In this document: piece by piece, positions 1 through 7,600 of the stretch | Position numbering within the stretch: position 1 is the first letter of the stretch | Layout of the letters: the number at the start of each line of letters is the position of its first letter | Assembly (NCBI GenBank): GCA_022360075.1 | Contig: JAKSDN010000412.1 | Location: forward strand, 1-10,844 | Source: Kiloniellales bacterium | Lineage (GTDB): Bacteria > Pseudomonadota > Alphaproteobacteria > Kiloniellales > JAKSDN01 | Length of the DNA stretch: 10,844 nucleotides | Reading direction: 5' to 3' | Translations under genes and position numbers: made by a program | Notes under the pieces: model-generated | The model's database searches: none | What the model was told of the DNA's origin: nothing | The model's input: the letters and a program-made list of their open reading frames with translations, nothing else

Positions 1-1282
1 GGCCATGGCCCTGCTGCCGTTCCTCGCGGTGGTCGCGATCTCGCCCTTCGTGCTGCGCCGGCGGATCGACCATCTGGCCTCGCGCGACCGTGAGGCGCTG
101 GGCGAGCTGAACGCGCATACCGTGGACAGCGTGCAGGGCTTGGGCGAGGTCGTGGCCTTTCAGCAGGAAGAACGTCGCAAGCGCGCCTTCGTCGCGTTGA
201 TCGAGAAGCACCAGGGCGTGCGCCTGCCGTTCTTCGGCGACCTGACGCTACAGACCGCGCTGGTCGAGGTGATGACCACGCTGGGCGGCCTCGCGGTGGT
301 GCTGGCCGGCGGCCTCCTGGTCGGCCAGGGTGCCATGGCCGCGACCTATCTGCCGCTGCTGACGCTGCTCGCCATGGCCGCCTTCCTGCCGGTCTCGGAG
401 ATCGCCGACATCGGCCGGCAACTCGCCGACACGCTGGGGGCCACGCGCCGACTGCACGCTGTGCATTCGGAGCCGGTGCCGGTCCTCGACGGCCCGCGCG
501 AAGCCGAGCCGGCGCGCGACGGCGGTGTCGCCATCCGCTTCGAAGACGTGACTTTCCACTACCCGGGTATCGACCGGCCGGCGGTGCAGCGGGTCGCGCT
601 CGAGTTGCCCGCGGGCGCCACGGTCGCCCTGGTCGGCCCTTCGGGCGCCGGCAAGACCACGATCGCCCACCTGCTGCTGCGGTTCTGGGACCCCGGCGCG
701 GGCGGGATCCTCCTGGCCGGTCACGACCTGCGGGACTACAAGCTCGATGCCCTGCGCCGCCAGGTCGCCCTGGTCGCCCAGGACACCTATCTGTTCAACG
801 ACAGCCTGCGCGCCAACATCCTGATCGCCCGGCCCGAGGCCAGCGAGGCGGAGCTCGAAGCCGCGGTCCGGCGCGCTGCGCTAGAGCCCTTCGTCGCCTC
901 GCTGCCGCAAGGCCTGGACACGCCGGTGGGCGAGCGCGGCATGGCGCTCTCCGGCGGGCAGCGCCAAAGGGTCGCCATCGCCCGCGCCTTTCTGCGCGAT
1001 GCCCCGGTCCTGGTTCTCGACGAGGCGACCTCCCACCTCGACGCGGCCAGCGAGCGGCTGGTGCATCGGGCCCTGCGCGAGCTGATGAAGGACCGCACGA
1101 CCCTGGTCATCGCGCATCGCCTCTCGACCGTGCGCGCGGCCGACAAGATCGCGGTCATGAACCAGGGCCGCGTCGTCGAGGAAGGCCGCCACGACGCGCT
1201 GATGGCCAAGGGCGGGCTCTACGCTCGCCTGGTCGCCTGGCAGCTTGCGGCCGGCGGCACATCCCGGCGCGCCGCCGGCTAG
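1..1282 (+). CDS. ABC exporter half-transporter (permease fused to ATPase), 5'-truncated by the window edge
   Basis: This is a type I ABC exporter subunit acting in the inner membrane, pumping an unknown substrate with ATP. The frame is open to the left edge, so the ATG at base 5 is probably internal. Counting from that ATG there are 425 residues. Only about 170 precede the ATPase domain, against about 300 in a full six-helix membrane domain. Hydrophobic segments lie near residues 1-17, 85-108 and 113-132. The ATPase domain starts near 176 and is complete: Walker A GPSGAGKTT (211-219), Q-loop Gln259, signature LSGGQ (315-319), Walker B VLVLDE (335-340) and H-loop His371. The TAG stop is at 1280-1282. 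It resembles CydC/CydD and MsbA-like exporters, but I cannot choose a subfamily. It converges on the minus-strand NRPS locus, so it is not in that operon. ABC exporter identity is certain; substrate and any link to the NRPS are unknown. Confidence 0.93.
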   Translation, partial: AMALLPFLAVVAISPFVLRRRIDHLASRDREALGELNAHTVDSVQGLGEVVAFQQEERRKRAFVALIEKHQGVRLPFFGDLTLQTALVEVMTTLGGLAVVLAGGLLVGQGAMAATYLPLLTLLAMAAFLPVSEIADIGRQLADTLGATRRLHAVHSEPVPVLDGPREAEPARDGGVAIRFEDVTFHYPGIDRPAVQRVALELPAGATVALVGPSGAGKTTIAHLLLRFWDPGAGGILLAGHDLRDYKLDALRRQVALVAQDTYLFNDSLRANILIARPEASEAELEAAVRRAALEPFVASLPQGLDTPVGERGMALSGGQRQRVAIARAFLRDAPVLVLDEATSHLDAASERLVHRALRELMKDRTTLVIAHRLSTVRAADKIAVMNQGRVVEEGRHDALMAKGGLYARLVAWQLAAGGTSRRAAG

Positions 1283-1286
1283 CGAC

Positions 1287-1300
1287 GGCGCTGTCGCGCC
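1287..1300 (+). repeat. Small inverted repeat just after the ABC transporter stop
   Basis: GGCGC, a four-base loop TGTC, then GCGCC form a 5-bp stem starting five bases after the TAG stop of the ABC gene. The palindrome ACCGCGGT follows directly at 1301-1308. No T-run follows, so this is at best a weak 3'-end structure. In DNA this GC-rich it could also be chance. Confidence 0.35.
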
Positions 1301-1328
1301 ACCGCGGTGCGTCACGAAGGCTTGGATT

Positions 1329-1348
1329 GGCGGCCCGATGGGGCCGCC
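1329..1348. terminator. Perfect 8-bp hairpin between convergent genes, possible bidirectional terminator
   Basis: GGCGGCCC, loop GATG, then GGGCCGCC form a perfect all-GC 8-bp stem with a four-base loop. It sits in the 75-bp gap between the stop of the plus-strand ABC gene (1282) and the stop of the minus-strand 60-residue gene (1358). Position and symmetry suit a shared transcription end for both strands. Neither side has a clear T-run: GTGGCTGG follows on plus and AATCCAAG on minus. It is therefore not a textbook intrinsic terminator. It may instead protect 3' ends or work with Rho. Confidence 0.5.
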
Positions 1349-1357
1349 GTGGCTGGC

Positions 1358-1540
1358 TTAGTCGCTTCCGCCGCCGCGACGGATGAGCTCCTCGACCAGC
1401 GCGTCGACTTGCGGCTTCAAGGCGTTGTAAAGCTCTTGGTTGGTCATGATCTCTTTCGTGATCAGCGACCGAACCCTTTCCAGATCGTCGGCGGAAAGCT
1501 GGTTCAGCTTGTCCTTGTCGATCAGCACGCTCCACAACAT
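1358..1540 (-). CDS. Unrecognised 60-residue acidic helical protein downstream of the NRPS
   Basis: I do not recognise a family. The start is the ATG at 1540-1538, chosen because AAGGGAGG lies eight bases upstream (1549-1556). An in-frame start at 1564 would add eight residues but would place this ribosome binding site inside the gene. The protein begins MLWSVLIDKDKL and ends ELIRRGGGSD. Between these lie two likely amphipathic helices, about residues 13-30 (with the helix-cap-like LSADDLERV) and 32-56, rich in Leu, Glu and Asp. There is no signal peptide, membrane segment or Cys. It is not an MbtH-like protein, the usual small NRPS partner: the conserved Trp pattern of that family is absent. 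It follows the NRPS by 117 bp on the same strand and may be cotranscribed or use its own promoter. Possible roles are a docking or auxiliary protein, a peptide precursor or an unrelated small protein. The gene looks real because of the binding site; its function is open. Confidence 0.72.
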   Translation of the reverse strand: MLWSVLIDKDKLNQLSADDLERVRSLITKEIMTNQELYNALKPQVDALVEELIRRGGGSD

Positions 1541-1548
1541 AGTCCCGA

Positions 1549-1556
1549 CCTCCCTT
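1549..1556 (-). promoter_or_regulatory. Strong ribosome binding site that fixes the start of the 60-residue gene
   Basis: On the minus strand AAGGGAGG lies eight bases before the ATG at 1540. It is a near-ideal Shine-Dalgarno sequence at good spacing. It rules out the longer start at 1564. It is also far stronger than anything seen ahead of the NRPS start, so the small protein may be made at higher levels than the synthetase. Confidence 0.8.
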
Positions 1557-1569
1557 GATGGCACTGCAT

Positions 1570-1609
1570 GCTACCTGCGGAAACACAACCGGCAGCATAC
1601 GGGCTACCG
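1570..1609 (-). promoter_or_regulatory. Leader RNA segment with two competing pairings
   Basis: Read on the minus strand, this untranslated stretch holds GGTAGC (1608-1603), GCTGCC (1596-1591) and a second GGTAGC (1575-1570). In RNA the middle element can pair with either flanking copy, using one G-U pair. The upstream pairing extends to seven base pairs, CGGUAGC with GCUGCCG, around a six-base loop. The two pairings exclude each other. The ribosome binding site of the small gene lies about 14 bases further on. This could be an attenuator-like or regulatory leader, but the elements are short and chance is not excluded. Confidence 0.3.
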
Positions 1610-1627
1610 AAGTCATCGGATGAAACT

Positions 1628-1657
1628 AGTCTAGGTGTTTGGTTCGCGACCCGTCAA
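1628..1657 (-). promoter_or_regulatory. Sigma-70-like promoter between the NRPS and the small gene
   Basis: On the minus strand TTGACG (1657-1652) follows directly after the TAA stop of the NRPS. After an 18-base spacer comes TAGACT (1633-1628). These match the consensus -35 and -10 boxes at five and four of six bases. Transcription would begin near 1620, leaving a leader of about 80 bases before the ATG at 1540. The surrounding sequence is less GC-rich than the genes, as expected for a promoter. It would let the small protein be made independently of the 6.5-kb synthetase message. Call by eye only. Confidence 0.45.
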
Positions 1658-4600
1658 TTAGGCTTTTCCCTTCCCCGTAGGTTTTGCTATCTTTGGTTGT
1701 TTGATCCGGCGCGAGATCGAACCGGAGATTTCGTCTAGAGATTGGTCCGGCCGCGTGACGACCCGCTCGAGCAGTCTGCGGTAATCGGCGATCAAGGTCG
1801 CGATCGCGGCGTCATCGAACAGGCCGGACTTGTACAGGCAGTGCCCGCGCAATCCGGTCCTCGTGTGCTTGAGAACCAGGCCCAGATCGAAATCGGTGAA
1901 CGTGAGATCGGGCAGGCCCATGCGGTCGTCGGCTTCCAGGCCATCGATCTCGAGGCCCGCCAGCGAGAGCGTCGCCTGCAGCGCGTCCTGAAGAACGAAG
2001 ATCGTCTGGCCGAGTTGGCGTGCGTCGACCTTCTCCTCCTGCTGCAGACGGCGCGTCAAGTCCTCGAAAGGCAGTGCTTGGTTGTCGTGAGCGTTCAGGA
2101 CCGACTCGTGAACGCGCCGGAGCGCGTCGCGGAAGCTCGCCGCGCCATCGAGCTTCGTGCGCAAGATGACGGTGTTGATCAGCAGCCCGACGATGCTCTC
2201 GGTCTCCTTCATGCCGCGATTGGCGAACATGCTCGCCACGGCGATGTCGCCCTGTCCGCTGTAGGCCCGCAGCAGCAGCTTGAAAGCCGCCAGTAGAGTC
2301 ATGAAAAGGCTACAGCTTTCCCGGCGGCTCAAGGCGATGAGCGCGGCGCTGATCTCGGCGTCGAGTTCGAACGGGGTGCGCGCGGCCATCAGGCTGACGC
2401 CGCCCGCCCCTTCGGCCGGCGCGGTCAAGTCCAGCTCTGGGGGCGGCGGCAGCAGACGGTCCCTCCAGGTCCCCAGCAATGCGTCGGCCGCCTTGCCGTC
2501 CCGGAATGCGGCCTGCCAGGCGATGAAATCGGAGAACTGATGGGCCGGCGCGGGCAGTGGCCTGCCTTCGGCCGTGCCGTGGCTCTCATAGAGCTGGCCC
2601 AGCTCCCGCATGAGAACGCTCATCGACCAGCCGTCGCAGACGGCGTGGTGAAAGGTCATGAGCAAGACATGGTCTTCCGCCGACAAACGGAGCAAGCGGA
2701 CGCGCAGGAGCGGCGCGCTGGACAGGTCGAAGGCTTTCCAGGCTTCGAGCTTCGCCCGCGTGTGGATGGCCTCTTCCAGATCGGGCCCGTTGCCGGAAAG
2801 GTCTTCGACCTCGACAGCCTTGGCCCATTCGGCGGAGACAGTCTGGACTTCCCGCTCGCCGTGCCGCTGGAAGCGGTGCCGCAGGGCTTCGTGGCGGCGG
2901 ATCAACGCCTCGAAGCTCTCGACCAGTGCCTCGGCGTCGAGGGGGCCGCTCAATCGATAGCTGTAGGGGAGGTTGAAGCTCGGGATGCCGGGCAAGGCGC
3001 GCTCGAGCATGAGGATGTTGGCTTGAGCCGGGGTTACCGGCAACACTATGTCCGCTGTCGTTCTTCCGATCGGAGGAAGCGCATCGCGGGCCGGCACGTT
3101 GCGCCTGCGATCGATCTCCTCGGCCAATTCCGCCACGCTCGGCGCGTCGAAGAGGCTGCGCAGGGGCAAGGCCACGCCCAGGGTCCCGTCGATCCGCGCG
3201 AGCAGGCGGCCGGCCAGCAGCGAATGGCCGCCCAGGGCGAAGAAGTCGTCCTCGGCCGCGATCTGTTCGACGCCGAGAAGCTCCCGCCAGATCTCGATCA
3301 CGACTTCCTGCGTCGGCGTTCGTGGCGCGGTCTTCGGCTCGGCCTGGTGGGGCGTGGGTGCGGGTGCGGGCAGACGACGCCGGTCCAGCTTGCCGCTCGG
3401 CGTCAGGGGCAGCGCGTCCAGCGCGACGAAGGCGGAGGGGATCATGAAATCGGGCAGACGCCGCCGGCACCAGGCCAGGAGCGCGTCGGCGGCCGGCGCC
3501 TCGGCCGAGCGCGGCAACAGGTAGGCGATGAGCCTGAGGTTCTCGCCGGCTTCGCCGCGGGCGACGACCGCGACCTGCCGCACGTCGGGATGCGCGCCGA
3601 GCGCCGCTTCGACCTCGCCCAGCTCGACTCGACAGCCCCGGATCTGCACCTGATCGTCGCGCCGTCCCAGGCATTCGAGCCGGCCGTCGTCGAGGCAGCG
3701 GACGAGATCCCCGGTCCTGAACAGGCGTCGCGGTTCCGGCTCGAGCGGGTTTTCGAGAAAGGTGGCGGCGGTCTCGCGCTCGCGCCGCCAGTAGCCGAGG
3801 CCGACGCCGGGGCCGGCGACGTAGAGCTCGCCGACGACTCCGGGCGGCACCGGCTGCCGCTCGGCATCGAGGACGTAGAGCGCCGTGTTCGCGATCGCCC
3901 GGCCGATCGGCGGGTCGCGATGCGACTCCTCGGGTCTGACCGCCTCCCAGGTGAGGATGTCCGAGGTCTCCGACGCACCGTAGATGTTGATCAGGCGAGA
4001 GCCCGGCAGACGCTGGCCGAACAGTCGCGCCAGGTCCCGCGACAGTCGCTCGCCGCTCACCAGCCAGAGCTTCAGGTCGGGCAGGCGCGCTTCGAGATCC
4101 TCGAAGGAATCGAGGAGGGCGCGCAGCAGCGAGGGCACGACGATGATCCGCGTGACGCGGTGCCGCGCGAGCGCCGCGACGAAGCGTGTCGGGTCGATCA
4201 CGGTCTCGTAGGAAACCTGAACGACCGGCCGTCCGGCGAGCAGGGGTGCGAAGAGCTCCTCTATCGAGTCGGCGAAGCTGATCGAGGTCTTTTGGCAGCC
4301 AATCTCCCCGGCCGCGAAGGGAAGGTCGTCCCACAGCCAGTGCAGCATGTTGACGACGCCGCGGTGGCTGCCGGTCGCCCCCTTGGGCTTGCCGGTCGAG
4401 CCCGAGGTATAGATCAGGTAGGCCATGTCCTGCCCCTCGACCGCCGCGGACGGGTTGGCGGTCGGCTCGCGTCCGATCGTCGGCCAGTGGCGGTCGAGCG
4501 CGACGATCATCCGATCGCTGAAGTCGAGCTCTGCCGTGACGGCTTCGGAAGTCAGCACCAGCCTCGCGCCGGCATCCTCGAGCATGAAGGCGAGCCGGTC

Positions 4601-7600
4601 CGGTGGATAGTGCGGGTCCATCGGCAGGTAGGCCGCGCCGCTCTTGAGAATCCCCAGCAGGCCGGCGACCTGGCGCCAGGAGCGCTCGATACAGAGGCCG
4701 ACGATCTCGCCGGGACGGAGGCCCAGGCTCTGCAGATGGTGCGCGAGCTTGTTGGCGCGGGCGTTGAGCTCGGCGAAGGACAGGTCGCCCTCGTCGCTTC
4801 GCAGAGCGAGGGCGTCCGGCGCCGCCGCGGCCTGCCGTTCGAACAAGCCGTGTATGGTCTGGGTCAGAGGATAAGGCTTGGCCGCGCCGTGGAGCCCGGT
4901 CAGCGCCCGGCGCCGCTCCTCGGCGGACATCATCGCGATCGTCGAGATGCGGCTGTCGAGCCCTTCCGCGATGCTGTCGAGCAAGGCCAGGAACTGCCGC
5001 TTCAGTCTCTCGATCGTCGCCGCTTCGAAGAGGTCGCCGTCGTATTCGAGCCAGCCGTGCAGACCGTCGCCGCCTTCGCAGAGGTCGAGCGTCAGGTCGA
5101 ACTGCGCCACGCCCGGGTCGATCTCGAGCAAATCGGCTTCGAGCCCCGGCAGTGCATCAAGCTCGACCGGCGTGTTGTGCCAGACGAAGAGGACCTGGAA
5201 CAGCGGATTGCGATCGGCTTGCCGAGGCAGCTTCAGGGATTGGAGCACCAGCTCGTAGGGCACTTCCTGATGGCGATAGGCTTCGAGCGTGACGTGCCGA
5301 ACTCTCGACAGCAACTCGCCCACGGTCGGATCACCCGACAGATCGCTGCGCAAGGCGATGGTGTTGACGAAGAAGCCGATGATGCCTTCGATCTCCAGGC
5401 GGTTACGCCCGGCCAGCAGGCTGCCGATCACGACGTCGGTCGCTTGGGTGTGGCGATGGATCAGGACCTTCAGGGCGGCCAGGACCGTCATGTAAAGCGT
5501 GGTGCCGTGGTGAACGCTCAGGCGGCGCAGCCGCTCCGTTAGCGCCGCCGGAATGGCCAGGGGGAGCCTGGCACCGCGGTGGCGGCGCTGGGCCGGCCGC
5601 GCCTTGTCGGTCGGCAGGCCGAGCGTCGCTGCGCCGTCGAGCTGCTGCCGCCAGTAGGCGATCTCCGGCTCCAGCCTGCCTGCCTTCAAGCTGCTGTCTT
5701 GCCAGGCCGCCACATCGCCGTATTGCAAGCGCGTTGTCGGCAGGCTCGGCGTCCGGCCTTCCGCGAAGGCGGCGTAAAGCGGGCCGAACTCGGCCCAGAA
5801 AAGCCGCTGCGACCAGCCGTCGGTCGCGATGTGGTGCGTGGTCACCAGAAGCACGTGCTCGTCGGGTCCGAGGCGCAGCAGACGCGCGCGGATGACCGGG
5901 CCCCTTTCCAGATCGAAGGGCCGCTCGAACTCCCGGCGCGCCCGCCGCTCGATCTCCGGGCGGCACTCCGCAAGCGGTCCCTGATCGACTGTCTCTAGCG
6001 GCAGGTCCGGCTCGAACGGCGGATCGACGATCTGGAGCGGGACGCCATCCTCCTCGAGGAAGCGTGTCCTCAGGGCCTCGTGCCGCTCGATCAGCGCCGC
6101 CAAGGTCCTGGTCAGCGCGCGCCGGTCGAGCGCGCCCTCGAGGTGCAAGGCATCGAGCACCTGATAGGCCGTGGCAGAGGGGTGCTGTCGTTGGAGGAAA
6201 TAGAAGCGGTGCTGGGCGAAGGTCAGGGGCAGGGGCGCATCCCTCGCGGTCGCAACGGGCTCGAGCGACGCCTCTTGCTCTGCCGCCAACGAAGTCTGCC
6301 CGAGGCGGGCGACGAGACCCGCGATCGTCGGCGCCTCGAAGACGTCGACATGGGTAAGTACCCCGCCGAAGGTGCTGCGGATGCGCGACAGAAGCTGCGT
6401 GGCCAGCAAGGAGTCGCCGCCGAGTGCGAAGAAGTCTTCGTCGACGCCGAGCGAGTCGAGCGCGAGGACATCGGACCACAGGGCCAGCATCGCGCGCTCC
6501 CGCTCGGAGCACGGCGGCTTGGCCTCGCGCCGCTCGGCGGATGACAGCTCTGGCCTCTGCGCCGGCGGAAAGGCCTCGGCGAGCGCGCTGCGGCTCAGCT
6601 TGCCCGTCGGCCCCTTGGGGATCCGTTCGGTGATCCGGATGTGATAGGGCACCTTGTGCGGGGCGAGCCGAGCGGCGGCGAAGCGGCGGATCTCCGCCGG
6701 GTCCACGCTCGATGGCGCGCGGGGAACAACGGCGATGGCGACGTCCTCGCCGAGGCGCGTATCGGGCACGGCGAAGGCGACGACCTCCTTGATGGCGGGA
6801 TGCGCGCCGATCGCCTCTTCGATCTCGCGCGGCGCGATCGACTGGCCGCCGCGATTGATCATCTCCTTCAGGCGGCCGACGATGAAAGCGTAGCCGTCCT
6901 CGTCCAGATAGCCGAGGTCGCCCGTGCGGAACCAGTCCTCCCGGAAGGCTGCCGCGTTGTCCGCCTCGGCACCGTAGCCACGCATCATGTTCGGCCCGCG
7001 GAGCACCAGCTCGCCGCGCTCGCCGCGCGCCAGCAGCGCGCCGTCCGCGCCCATGACCGCGATCTCCGGCCCGGCCGCCGGGCCGACCGAGCCGGCCTTG
7101 CGCACGCCCGGCGGCAAGGGGTTGGAGGCGATCTGCGAGGCCGCCTCGGTCATGCCGTAGGTCTCGATCACGGGAACGCCGAAGCGCCGTTCCAGCTCGC
7201 TCAAGACCCGGCTCGGCAGGGACGAGGAGGCCGAGCGGATGAAGCGCAGCGTATGATCACCCGGCACGCCCTCGCTCTTGGCGAGTCTTTCGAGGATCGC
7301 CTGGTGGATCGTCGGCACGGCGGTGTACCAGGTCGGCCGCCACTGCCGGAGCCAGGACAGAAATCGCGGCGCCGAGAAGGCCGGCGTACAGACGACGCTC
7401 GCGCCGGCGGCGAGGGATGAGAAGAGACCGGAGATCAGGCCATGCGCGTGATACAGCGGCAGCACGTGCAGGAGCCTGTCGTCGGCTTTCAGATCCAGGC
7501 TGGTACCCGTGTTGCCCGCAGAGGCGCAGATGTTCGCATGGCTCAGGGGAACAGCCTTGGGCCGTGCCGTCGTGCCCGAGGTGGGCAGGACGAAAGCGAT

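Noticed and set aside
1358..1540. MbtH-like NRPS helper protein
   Set aside because: The size fits, but the conserved Trp-containing MbtH pattern (including the SxWP segment) is absent.
1541..1564. In-frame ATG at 1564 as the start of the small gene
   Set aside because: The strong AAGGGAGG at 1549-1556 would then lie inside the coding region, and it is ideally placed for the ATG at 1540.
3203..3226. GGHSLL as a possible thioesterase nucleophile motif
   Set aside because: It is the carrier-domain phosphopantetheine site (Ser1636) within a normal T domain between A and C. No alpha/beta-hydrolase domain or GxSxG motif follows the last C domain.
2586..4334. A 582-codon minus-strand open frame inside the NRPS
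   Set aside because: It is an out-of-frame Arg/Pro/Ala-rich reading of the NRPS sequence, whose own frame is unbroken with intact motifs. There is no sign of a frameshift.
2540..5542. A 1000-codon open frame on the plus strand opposite the NRPS
   Set aside because: It is the antisense shadow of the NRPS in GC-rich DNA. Its translation is low-complexity (Gln, Arg, Gly, Ala, Asp, Val) with no domain signal, while the minus strand has clear A, T and C motifs throughout.
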